Assembly (NCBI GenBank): GCA_946488855.1
Contig: CAMLWC010000010.1
Span: forward strand, 1-41,027
Direction of reading: 5' to 3'
DNA from: an uncultured Mycoplasmatota bacterium
Lineage (GTDB): Bacteria; Bacillota_I; Bacilli_A; RF39; UBA660
DNA length: 41,027 bases
Shown here: positions 15,486 through 23,552 of the stretch, one piece after another
Position numbering within the stretch: the stretch's first letter is position 1
Layout: each line of letters begins with the position of its first letter
Translations under genes and position numbers: made by a program
The notes under the pieces: generated by a model
What the model was told of the DNA's origin: nothing
Seen by the model: the letters and a program-made list of their open reading frames with translations, nothing else
The model's database searches: none

Positions 15486-15514
15486 TTGACAATATTTAAA
15501 GTTTGTGTTATTAT
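15486..15514 (+). promoter_or_regulatory. Downstream promoter P2 of the HAD-acyltransferase gene
   Basis: TTGACA (15486-15491), a 17-base spacer and an extended -10 TGTTATTAT (15506-15514). The AAGGGGG ribosome binding site follows within about 15 bases. Confidence 0.75.
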
Positions 15515-15540
15515 AACGGCGAAATGAAGGGGGTTATATC

Positions 15541-17010
15541 ATGAATATAATATTTGATATAGATGATACAATAACAAAAGAAACAGAATTTATGATGAAA
15601 TATGCGCCAAAATATTTAAAAAGTAAATATAATTTAGATTTTAAAGTTATTAATCCAAATGGTTATGACGTTGCAGAAGTTTTTGGCGTTGAAAAAATTT
15701 TGAAAGACAATAATTATCCTGGTAATATTGAAGAAGAAGTAAAAAAAATAAATAGTTCTTTTTGGAATAAATATTTTTTAAAATATATGTTCTATCCATT
15801 AAAGCCAGATACAAAGAGAATAATAGATAATTTAATCAATAAAGGATACAAAATAAATTTTGTTAGTTTAAGAGGGAAAAAAACTTATGAAACAGAAAAT
15901 ATTAAGCAAAAATTTGTTAGAAAAAAAATAGTACCATTTTTAACAAAAATGCAATTAAAATTTAATGGTATAAAATATAACAAATTGTTTTTAGTTGAAA
16001 CTAATGAACACAAGAATAAATTAGCTAAAGAACTCAATGCAGAAATGATTTTTGATGACAATATTGATGTATTAGAAAACTCTAACAATATTATTCCTAT
16101 ATGTGTTGAAACACCGCATAACAAATTGGTAGAGTTTAAAAATGAAAAAGTAATAAAAATTCCTTTTACATTTAGTGAAATTAATGATTTATTAGAAAAT
16201 TGCGGAAAAAAAATAAAAACAAATAAAATAAAAAGAATTAAGTTTTATGAAAAGGCTTTTACTGAAAATACTTATGTTTTATTAAGAACTTTTAGCAAAA
16301 AGAAAATAATAAGCAAATTGAAACCATTAGTTATTGGGCAAGAAAATATACCAAGTATGAAAGGACCAAATATATATGTTAGTAATCACAGAAATATTAA
16401 AGATCCTATTATTACAATTGCTTTTTTAAAAAATCCAACACATTTTGCCGCTTTAAAGAGAATGTTTGATAATAATGAAAATATGTTTGGAAAAGTAGGA
16501 AAAAACATTGGAACATATGCCACTACAATATTTGTAAAATCAATGGGATGTTTACCTATAGCACGTCCGACTGATGAAAATTATAGGACAATTAATATAT
16601 CGACATTTGCTAAAATTAAAGAATATTTATCTATGGATTCATCTGTTGCAATATATCCTGAAGGAACTATAAATAGAAAACCTGATGAAAATGGTAATAT
16701 ATTACCTTTAAAATCTGATCAAATTTTTAAATTATCTAAAGATGGAAATGCTATAATTCGTCCTGTAGCGATTATATGGGTTCCTAAAGAAGCAAAGATT
16801 GAAAACAGAGTACTTATAGCATTTTTAAAACCTATTTATACAAAAGGGTTAACAACTGAAGAAATATCATATTTATGGAAAAATTCTGTTGACAAAGCAA
16901 TTGATGCAATGAATAAAATAATGGAAGAGTTAATTAAAATTTCAAATTTAAATGCAAAACAGGAAGACTCGCAAGAAATAAAACAATTAATAAAAAAAAT
17001 AAACGAATAA
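15541..17010 (+). CDS. Fusion of a HAD-superfamily phosphatase/nucleotidase-like domain and a PlsC-type acyltransferase
   Basis: Residues 1 to about 220 look like a HAD hydrolase: the nucleophile motif FDIDDT (Asp6, Asp8), motif II around SLRG (109-112), and the acidic FDDN (171-174). The pattern is closest to NT5C-like putative nucleotidases. Residues about 230-450 form a lysophosphatidate acyltransferase domain with the catalytic NHRNIKD (His283, Asp288, HX4D), GCLPIARP and the glycerol-phosphate-binding YPEGTINR (372-379). Both catalytic sets are present. A phosphatase joined to an acyltransferase suggests two adjacent steps in phospholipid or glycolipid synthesis, but the substrates are unknown. 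The ATG has a strong AAGGGGG site and two good promoters upstream; a terminator follows. Confidence 0.85.
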   Translation: MNIIFDIDDTITKETEFMMKYAPKYLKSKYNLDFKVINPNGYDVAEVFGVEKILKDNNYPGNIEEEVKKINSSFWNKYFLKYMFYPLKPDTKRIIDNLINKGYKINFVSLRGKKTYETENIKQKFVRKKIVPFLTKMQLKFNGIKYNKLFLVETNEHKNKLAKELNAEMIFDDNIDVLENSNNIIPICVETPHNKLVEFKNEKVIKIPFTFSEINDLLENCGKKIKTNKIKRIKFYEKAFTENTYVLLRTFSKKKIISKLKPLVIGQENIPSMKGPNIYVSNHRNIKDPIITIAFLKNPTHFAALKRMFDNNENMFGKVGKNIGTYATTIFVKSMGCLPIARPTDENYRTINISTFAKIKEYLSMDSSVAIYPEGTINRKPDENGNILPLKSDQIFKLSKDGNAIIRPVAIIWVPKEAKIENRVLIAFLKPIYTKGLTTEEISYLWKNSVDKAIDAMNKIMEELIKISNLNAKQEDSQEIKQLIKKINE

Positions 17011-17016
17011 TAGATT

Positions 17017-17060
17017 AAAGCAAGTAAAATTAATAAAAATATATATTTACTTGCTTTTTT
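17017..17060 (+). terminator. Terminator after the HAD-acyltransferase gene
   Basis: AAAGCAAGTAAA and TTTACTTGCTTT pair across a 17-base AT-rich loop and run into six Ts, which lead directly into the next promoter. Confidence 0.8.
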
Positions 17061-17061
17061 G

Positions 17062-17070
17062 TGTTATAAT
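17062..17070 (+). promoter_or_regulatory. Extended -10 (TGTTATAAT) of the hybrid kinase gene
   Basis: TGTTATAAT begins two bases after the T-run of the preceding terminator. No -35 can be separated from the terminator stem. Confidence 0.6.
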
Positions 17071-17082
17071 TGGATTAATAGT

Positions 17083-17119
17083 GGAAAGGAATTAATTATA
17101 TAATAATTAATGTTGTGTG
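17083..17119 (+). promoter_or_regulatory. Ribosome binding site separated from a GTG start by a perfect hairpin
   Basis: GGAAAGGA (17083-17090) is 26 bases from the in-frame GTG at 17117, too far for normal use. A perfect nine-base-pair AT hairpin (ATTAATTAT 17091-17099, loop, ATAATTAAT 17103-17111) lies exactly between them. If folded, it leaves a five-base spacing. This supports GTG as the start. Confidence 0.45.
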
Positions 17120-19702
17120 ATTTTTATGAATGCAAATATTTTATTAATGATATGTAGTTTATTTTATCTAATTTTAAGTTCTATTTTATATTTTTCGAAG
17201 GAAAAAGTAAGAACATTTGAAACCAAAATATATAAATATATACTAATTTTTGCTATATTTGGTGTTATTATGGATTTAATTGGAGTTTATGTTAGTTTAA
17301 ACATTGATGATACAAGTATTATAAGATGGTTTGTATTAAAATTTTATTATTCATATTTGTTAACCATTATATATTTACTAACAATATATATGTTTATTTC
17401 AAGTAAAAATGAACAATCAGATAAAAAGGAAAAATTTAAATTTAAATTATTTACAGTCATTTTTATTATAATATTATTCATAAATTTTGTTTTACCGGTT
17501 TATTATTATAAAAATGGTAATATTATATATGCTTATGGCCCAAGTACCAATTATTTATATATAGTAGCCGGAATGGTAATATTATCTTGGGTTATTTATT
17601 TATTGAAAAATATTAAACAAATAAAAAGGAAAAAAAATATTCCATTAATAATACTTATAGTTTTATCTGTACCAATTGTTTATTTACAAATGAAAAATCC
17701 TGAATTGCTTTTAGTTTCTAGTCTTATAAGTTTTATTGTTGTTGTCATGTATCATACGATAGAAAATCCAGATGTAAAAATGATGGAAGCATTAAGTATT
17801 GCTAAAAATACTGCTGAAAAAGCCAATCGGGCTAAAAGTGATTTTTTATCTAGTATGTCTCACGAAATAAGAACACCTTTAAATGCTATAGTAGGTTTTT
17901 CTGAATGTATAGCAAGTGCTAATAGTTTGGAAGAGGCTAAAGATAATGCTAAAGATGTTATAACGGCTTCTAATACATTATTAGAAATTGTAAATGGTAT
18001 ATTAGATATCTCAAAAATAGAAGCTGGTAAATTAGAACTAGTTGAAAATGATTATGATGTTAAAAAATTATTAAACGATGTAATTAAACTAATTAGAGTA
18101 AGAATAGGAGATAAACCATTAGAATTTAAGGTAAATATTGCTGAAGATATACCAAATGCATTATATGGTGATCATATCAATGTAAAAAAAATATTAATTA
18201 ATATTTTAACTAACGCCGTTAAATATACTGATCAAGGTTATATCAGTATGGATGTAAAATGTGTTAAAGTTAATGAAGAAATATGTAGATTAATCGTGTC
18301 AGTTAAAGATACGGGACGGGGTATTAAACAAGAAGATATTTCTAAATTATTTACTAAATTTCAAAGAATTGATGAAGACAGAAATACGACAATTGAAGGA
18401 ACTGGGTTAGGCTTGGCCATTACTAAACAATTAGTTAATATGATGAATGGAAATATTGTCGTTCATAGTGTATATGGTGAAGGATCTGAATTTACTGTTG
18501 CAATTGATCAAAGATTATCTTTAGCTAAAATTACTCAAGAAGAAGAAATTGTTGAAGAAACAGATTTAGATTTAACTGGCAAAAAAATATTATTAGTTGA
18601 CGATAATAAATTGAATATTAAAGTGGCCGAAAAAATATTAACTAAATATAATCCAACTATTGATTCGTGTGAAAGTGGATTTGAATGTTTAGAAAAAGTA
18701 AAATTAAATAGCTATGATTTAATTTTATTAGATGATATGATGCCTAAAATGAAAGGTAGTGAAGTTTTAGTAAAGTTAAAAGAAAATCCAAACTTCAATA
18801 CACCTGTTATAGTGTTAACTGCTAATGCAATCAATGGTATGGAAGAACAATATTTAAGTAAAGGATTTAATGGCTATTTAGCAAAACCAATTGAAAAAGA
18901 TAAATTATTTTCTATTTTAAATAAGTATTTAGGTGGAACTAAAACTATTCAACCTGTTGAAAATAAAAAAGTTGAAACAACTGATTATAGTAATAAAAAA
19001 GTATTAGTTGTAGATGATAATAAAGTAAATATAACTATAACTTGTAACTTTCTAAAACCATATAAGTTTAATATTGATTTTTGTGAAAGTGGTAAAGAGT
19101 GTCTAGAAAAAAGTAACAACAATTATGATTTAATTTTTATGGATATAATGATGCCAGAAATGGATGGTGTAGAAACATTACATAAATTAAAAGAAAATCC
19201 TAATTTTAATACTATTGTTATTGCTTTAACTGCTGATGCTGTTGAAGGAGCAGAACAAAAATATTTAAATGAAGGATTTGATGATTATATTGCTAAACCA
19301 CTAATAAAAGAAAAATTAGATAATAAAATTAAAAGAAATATTAATAAAAATAATATTAATTATTTAAAAGAAAATGGTATTAATATTGATTCTAGTTTAG
19401 AATTATTAGGTGATATTAAAACTTATAATGAAATATTAAAAGAGTATGTGAATAGTATCAATGAAAAAATAACTAATTTAACTAATTTTAAAAACAATAA
19501 TGATATGGATAATTATGCTATATTAGTTCATTCTTTAAAAAGTGAAAGTAGATATTTAGGATTTGATAAATTAGCTGATATTTGTTTACAACACGAATTA
19601 AAAAGTAAAGAAAATGATGCTACATATGTAAATAATAATTTTAATATTTTATTAACCGAATTAAATAATATATTAGAAATTGTAAAACAATATTTAAATT
19701 AA
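17117..19702 (+). CDS. Hybrid sensor histidine kinase: 7TM-like sensor, HisKA, HATPase, two REC domains, HPt
   Basis: The 861-residue product has about seven N-terminal membrane helices (residues 5 to about 213) and a short linker. HisKA follows with SHEIRTPLNAIVGF (phospho-His249), then an HATPase domain with NAVKYT, DTGRGI and GTGLGLA. Two receiver domains follow, with likely phospho-acceptors Asp539 (DDMMP) and Asp676 (DIMMPEMDG), and a C-terminal HPt domain with HSLKSESRYLG (His805). This is a complete His-Asp-His phosphorelay chain in one membrane protein, but no response regulator gene is adjacent, so the output is unknown. The start is GTG 17117 if the hairpin-bridged ribosome site is used; ATG 17126 is the alternative. 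Confidence 0.9.
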   Translation: MIFMNANILLMICSLFYLILSSILYFSKEKVRTFETKIYKYILIFAIFGVIMDLIGVYVSLNIDDTSIIRWFVLKFYYSYLLTIIYLLTIYMFISSKNEQSDKKEKFKFKLFTVIFIIILFINFVLPVYYYKNGNIIYAYGPSTNYLYIVAGMVILSWVIYLLKNIKQIKRKKNIPLIILIVLSVPIVYLQMKNPELLLVSSLISFIVVVMYHTIENPDVKMMEALSIAKNTAEKANRAKSDFLSSMSHEIRTPLNAIVGFSECIASANSLEEAKDNAKDVITASNTLLEIVNGILDISKIEAGKLELVENDYDVKKLLNDVIKLIRVRIGDKPLEFKVNIAEDIPNALYGDHINVKKILINILTNAVKYTDQGYISMDVKCVKVNEEICRLIVSVKDTGRGIKQEDISKLFTKFQRIDEDRNTTIEGTGLGLAITKQLVNMMNGNIVVHSVYGEGSEFTVAIDQRLSLAKITQEEEIVEETDLDLTGKKILLVDDNKLNIKVAEKILTKYNPTIDSCESGFECLEKVKLNSYDLILLDDMMPKMKGSEVLVKLKENPNFNTPVIVLTANAINGMEEQYLSKGFNGYLAKPIEKDKLFSILNKYLGGTKTIQPVENKKVETTDYSNKKVLVVDDNKVNITITCNFLKPYKFNIDFCESGKECLEKSNNNYDLIFMDIMMPEMDGVETLHKLKENPNFNTIVIALTADAVEGAEQKYLNEGFDDYIAKPLIKEKLDNKIKRNINKNNINYLKENGINIDSSLELLGDIKTYNEILKEYVNSINEKITNLTNFKNNNDMDNYAILVHSLKSESRYLGFDKLADICLQHELKSKENDATYVNNNFNILLTELNNILEIVKQYLN

Positions 19703-19738
19703 TAATATTGTGTAAGTTTATAAAAGGAAGAAAAAAAT

Positions 19739-20257
19739 ATGATTAATAATGGAAAATATGGTGAGTATACAGATTTATATGATGAAAACAAAAAATTAAC
19801 TGGTTAAAAGTTATTTAGAGAAAAAGGGACAAAATTAAAAGTACCAAGTAACAGATATACAATAGAAGTCTTAGCTTTTATAGAAAATTCAAATGGAGAA
19901 TTTTTATTTCAAATGACTTCTAAAAGAAAAAATAATGTTTGGGCAACGACAGGTGGTCATGTAAAATCAGGACAAACAAGCATAGAAGCTATAGTAGAAG
20001 AAATAAATGAAGAATTAGGAATAGAAATTGATTCTAGTGAAATAAAATTATTTAAAACATATAAATACGAAGATGCATTTAAAGATGTTTTCTATATAAA
20101 AAAAGATATAGATGTAAATAAACTTAAATTACAGCAAGATGAAGTAGAATATGTAAAATATCTTTCAAAAGATGAAATTATGGAATTAATAAACAATAAT
20201 GGTAATATTAGAAAAACAAATATAGATGCTTTTTTAGATTTGATTCAAGATGATTAG
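19739..20257 (+). pseudogene. Nudix hydrolase gene with a premature in-frame stop
   Basis: A strong AAAAGGAAG site precedes an ATG at 19739. The frame runs 22 codons (ending KKLTG) to a TAA at 19805-19807, then continues open in the same frame with KLFREKGTKLKVPSNRYT and a full Nudix domain to 20257. The combined 172 codons fit isopentenyl-diphosphate-isomerase-like Nudix proteins. The Nudix box GGHVKSGQTSIEAIVEEINE is degenerate: the first Glu is Gln and the Arg before the Glu pair is Glu. Translation from the internal ATG at 19913 would lose the first strands of the fold. I read it as a pseudogene, or an assembly or sequencing variant. Confidence 0.75.
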
Positions 20258-20278
20258 GATTTATTCCTAATTTTTTTT
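20253..20278 (+). terminator. Terminator after the Nudix gene
   Basis: ATTAGGA, five bases, TCCTAAT, then eight Ts. It overlaps the Nudix stop codon, and a TTGACA hexamer starts within the T-run (20277-20282) upstream of dacA. Confidence 0.8.
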
Positions 20279-20323
20279 GACATTTTTTTTAATTTAATTC
20301 ATAAGTTTAAATAGGTGAAATGT

Positions 20324-21457
20324 ATGAAAAAAATATGTGGTATTTTATTATCTTTAGTTGTATTAATTCCTTTTAATATAAGTGCTATGGAACTAGCTAC
20401 TAATGCTTCGAGCGTTATTGTAATGGAACCTACTACTGGTGAAATTATCTATGAAAGAAATTCTCACGAACGAAGACATCCGGCTAGTATGACAAAAATA
20501 ATGACTATGTTGTTAGTTATGGAGGCAATTGAAAAAGATATTATCAAATGGGATGATATGGTGACTGTATCTAGTAATGCATCTGGTATGGGGGGAAGTC
20601 AAATATTACTAGAAACAGGAGAACAGATGAGTGTTTATGATATGTTTAAAGGATTAGCTGTTGCTTCTGGTAACGATGCGGCTGTTGCTTTAGCTGAAAA
20701 GATAGCTGGTACTGAAGAAATGTTTGTTAAAATGATGAATGATAGAGCTAAAGAATTAGGGTTACAAGACACGAATTTTAAAAATTGTCACGGTTTAGAT
20801 GATGCTAATCATTATTCATCGGCTTATGATATGGCTATAATGGCTAAAGAATTAGTAAAACATACAAAAATATTTGAATTTACTTCTATTTATGAAGATT
20901 ATTTAAGAAAAGATACTGACAGATCATTTTGGTTAGTTAATACTAATAAATTAGTTAGATTTTATAAGGGTGTAGATGGATTAAAAACTGGTTATACTTC
21001 AGAAGCAGGTTTTTGTATTACTGCTACTGCTAATATAAATGACATGAGAATAATTACTGTTGTTATGGGGGAACCGGATAGTGAAACAAGAAATAAAGAT
21101 GTATCAAGTGTATTTGATTATGTTTATGCACAATATGGATTACAAAGGATAATTGATACTGAAACTATTTTAGAAGATGTTAATGTAGAAAAAGGTAAAG
21201 TAGAAAGTATTGGCATTGTTGCTAAAGAAGAAGTAACAGATTTATATAATAAAAATGATGGGACTGGTGAGTTTACTTATGAAGTTGAAGTTGATAATTT
21301 AAAAGCACCATTATCTAAAGGGGATGTGGTTGGAAAACTTACTTTAAAAGAGAATAACAATGTTATTCGTACAATAGATTTAACTATTAATGAAGATGTT
21401 AAAAAAGCTAATATATTTGAATTATATTTAAGATATTTAAAACAAATTTTTAATTAA
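20324..21457 (+). CDS. dacA: D-alanyl-D-alanine carboxypeptidase, PBP5/DacA type (serine peptidase S11)
   Basis: This penicillin-binding enzyme removes the terminal D-Ala from peptidoglycan. The 377-residue product has a signal peptide (residues 1-21, ending ISA). The catalytic motifs are SMTK (Ser55, Lys58), SGN (115-117) and KTG (221-223). A C-terminal beta domain follows, then a short amphipathic tail (NIFELYLRYLKQIFN) that would anchor it at the membrane face. The ATG at 20324 follows AGGTGA by six bases; a GTG at 20315 lies inside that site. It stands alone between terminators. It is the third D,D-carboxypeptidase in the window, beside two VanY proteins. Confidence 0.93.
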   Translation: MKKICGILLSLVVLIPFNISAMELATNASSVIVMEPTTGEIIYERNSHERRHPASMTKIMTMLLVMEAIEKDIIKWDDMVTVSSNASGMGGSQILLETGEQMSVYDMFKGLAVASGNDAAVALAEKIAGTEEMFVKMMNDRAKELGLQDTNFKNCHGLDDANHYSSAYDMAIMAKELVKHTKIFEFTSIYEDYLRKDTDRSFWLVNTNKLVRFYKGVDGLKTGYTSEAGFCITATANINDMRIITVVMGEPDSETRNKDVSSVFDYVYAQYGLQRIIDTETILEDVNVEKGKVESIGIVAKEEVTDLYNKNDGTGEFTYEVEVDNLKAPLSKGDVVGKLTLKENNNVIRTIDLTINEDVKKANIFELYLRYLKQIFN

Positions 21458-21471
21458 AATTTTTCAAAATG

Positions 21472-21506
21472 AAAAATACCAAGAATATATATTCTTGGTA
21501 TTTTTT
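21472..21506. terminator. Strong terminator after dacA, symmetrical
   Basis: AAAAATACCAAGAATAT is followed by its exact complement, giving a perfect palindrome over 34 bases, and runs into Ts. It also has A-rich flanks that could serve the minus-strand gene ending at 21522. Confidence 0.85.
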
Positions 21507-21521
21507 GTAAAATAGACATAA

Positions 21522-22310
21522 TTAATTTTTATAATTTATATCATATTTTGAAGTTTTATTAAGTAAATCATCTAGTATAGAAGAATTACCTGTAGGTAGT
21601 TCTTCATTTTTTATTGCTAATTTATATTCATTTATTTTTTTTACGACATAATTATATTTATAATCAACTTCCTTATTATTTAAAATATCATTCATAACAT
21701 CATCATCAACATTACCAAGAGGAATTATGGAATTTTCATAAGGTGCTATTATATCTAAAGAATTATTAAAATAAGAAGCACTTGCTAAAATAATATAATA
21801 TTCTCCAGTATTTAAAAATTTAAAACCATTATTTATACTAGAAAATGTGTAACTTTTTTAATCTTTATTGATGCCACCATAATGCATTAATTCAACATTA
21901 TTTACTAATTCGCTTTTTAAATTGTAAATAACATCGACATCATAAACAGTATATGGAGTATATTTGATTTTTTTAAAGAAAAATTTTTTTATTTCAGTTG
22001 GATTAAAGTAATCAGTTCTTAAAATACTATTTATTTTAGCAATAAAAACATATTTACTTACTGCTACTGCTTTATTAGGTGTACTAGTATCATAAACATA
22101 ACAACCAAATGAATAAGATACTGGTAGGCCATTATATAAATTTTTATTATCTTTTTGAGATAAAATAAAAACTGATATTATGCAAGTTAAAATAGGTAAA
22201 AGTATATATACAAAGTTAATATTTTTTTTATTTAATGTATTAATAATTTGATTATAATTATTTTCTTTATTTATCTTTTTATTAAAAATAATTGGAAATA
22301 AATTTTTCAT
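21522..22310 (-). pseudogene. Membrane protein downstream of an ECF sigma factor, interrupted by an in-frame stop
   Basis: The ATG at 22310 follows the sigma factor stop by one base, with GGAGAATAAG as ribosome site. The 150-residue intact part has a cytoplasmic N-terminus (about 32 residues), one membrane helix (about 33-50) and an outside domain containing YTPYTVYDVDVIYNLKSEL and ending HYGGINKD. After the TAA (21860-21858) the same frame stays open for 111 more residues with a convincing continuation (KSYTFSS, LNTGEYYIILASASYF) to a second TAA at 21522. The layout (sigma gene, then a single-helix membrane protein) suggests an anti-sigma factor or regulated partner. The stop removes about 40% of the outside domain but leaves the cytoplasmic part. 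Confidence 0.7.
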
Positions 22311-22311
22311 C

Positions 22312-22815
22312 TTATTCTCCTTTATAAATATTTTTTAATTCTTTTAATGTTCGATATAGGTGATTTTTTACTGTTGATTCATTAATATTTAAATGATTAG
22401 ATATTTCTTTTATAGTTAATGATTCTACATAATATAAATAAAATATTTTAAATATGATAATATTTTTATTTTTTAAATATTGCCATATTTCTTCTAGATT
22501 ATCTTTTTCAATAAGATTTTTTTCAATATTAATATTGTTTTTTAAATTATTTATTTCTGTTTTAGTAAATAAATTTCTAATTTTATAAGATAATCCATAG
22601 TATTTGTTAATTTTATTTTTTGCTATACCAATTACATAATTATTAATATTATCTATATCATTGTTTTTTAATAATTGTTTATATAGAGCGATGTATGCAT
22701 CTTGAATTATGTCATTAATATCATCTACATTATTACATTTACACACTACATATTTAACGACTATATTATATGTTTTATTGTACACTTCGTTAAATTCATT
22801 TAAATATTTGATCAT
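22312..22815 (-). CDS. ECF-type RNA polymerase sigma factor
   Basis: The 167-residue product has region 2 with DDINDIIQDAYIALYKQL (about residues 31-48) and region 4 with the helix-turn-helix segment LTIKEISNHLNINESTVKNHLYR (about residues 133-155). This is the size and order of an extracytoplasmic-function sigma factor. The ATG has an AAGGTGG site. It is followed after one base by a single-helix membrane protein, the common arrangement of sigma and anti-sigma. The signal and target promoters are unknown. Its own upstream region has an extended -10 of the housekeeping type and no obvious ECF autoregulatory motif. Confidence 0.85.
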   Translation of the reverse strand: MIKYLNEFNEVYNKTYNIVVKYVVCKCNNVDDINDIIQDAYIALYKQLLKNNDIDNINNYVIGIAKNKINKYYGLSYKIRNLFTKTEINNLKNNINIEKNLIEKDNLEEIWQYLKNKNIIIFKIFYLYYVESLTIKEISNHLNINESTVKNHLYRTLKELKNIYKGE

Positions 22816-22875
22816 TTTACCACCTTACACCATTATAGTTCTTTTTTAATTATAAAAAGTTTCAAAGTTATAATA

Positions 22876-22884
22876 ATTATATCA
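22876..22884 (-). promoter_or_regulatory. Extended -10 (TGATATAAT) pointing to the ECF sigma gene
   Basis: On the minus strand TGATATAAT occupies 22884-22876, about 60 bases before the sigma start. A second TATAAT lies closer (22837-22832). It is back to back with the rightward promoter at 22892-22900. Confidence 0.45.
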
Positions 22885-22891
22885 TTTTTTG

Positions 22892-22900
22892 TGTTATAAT
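22892..22900 (+). promoter_or_regulatory. Extended -10 (TGTTATAAT) of the histidine phosphatase gene
   Basis: TGTTATAAT ends 25 bases before the ATG at 22926. The -35 region overlaps the divergent promoter of the sigma gene. Confidence 0.6.
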
Positions 22901-22925
22901 TGTTTTATAAAGTTAGGAGATTATA

Positions 22926-23551
22926 ATGAAAACGATTGTATATTTAATTAGACATTCAGAACCATTAAAAGATATTAATAATATTATTAATAATGATAAT
23001 TTGCAGTTACAAAATGAAAAAACTTGTTTATCTATTAATGGTGAAATATTAGCAAATAAGATAAGTAAATTAGAAGAATTAAAAAAATTGATGTTTTATT
23101 TTCTTCTAATTATGTAAGAGCTATAGCAACTGCAAAATATATTGCTAATGAAAATAATTTAAAAATAAATATCATATCGGATTTGGGAGAAAGAAAATTT
23201 GGTATAAATAATTGGAATGAATTGCCTGAAAATTTTGAAATAAAACAGTTTGTTGATGAAAACTATAAAATTGGTAATGGTGAGTCACAAAAAGAAGTTA
23301 GAGAAAGAATGAATAATGTGTTAATTGATATTTTAGATAAATATAAAAATAAAAAAATAGCAATTGTAAGTCATTCGACAGCAATGTTATACTTGTTAAA
23401 AAAATATGTTGATATTGATAATGAAAGAAATTGTTTATTTAATAGAAAATGTTTCTTTAATTGTATGGAAAATTGGAAATATTGTGAAATATTTAAATTA
23501 GAATTTGAAGAAAATAAGTTAATTAATATAGAAAATATAAAGGAAAATTAA
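22926..23551 (+). pseudogene. Histidine phosphatase (phosphoglycerate mutase superfamily) with a -1 frameshift at an A7 run
   Basis: The first frame (22926-23117) begins with TIVYLIRHSEP, the phospho-His motif, and runs to a stop shortly after an A7 tract (23081-23087). A -1 shift at the tract gives IDVLFSSNYVRAIATAKYIA, the expected second family motif (SS..RA..TA). It joins the frame that continues to 23551 with IVSHSTAM, the second catalytic His. One base is therefore missing, or the ribosome must slip. The tract lies in phase as A AAA AAA, a classic slippery heptamer. The restored protein would be about 208 residues, normal for the family. It may be a true pseudogene, a phase-variable gene, a recoded gene or an assembly error. 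Confidence 0.8.
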
Positions 23552-23552
23552 A

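Noticed and set aside
17110-17157. 15-codon frame starting at an ATG just before the hybrid kinase
   Set aside because: It could be a leader peptide, but its start lies in the hairpin arm and its ribosome site spacing is poor, so it is mentioned only as a possible competitor.
19805-21860. Reassignment of TAA as a sense codon to explain the two in-frame stops
   Set aside because: TAA ends most other genes in the window at the expected family lengths, often directly before terminators, so it is a working stop.
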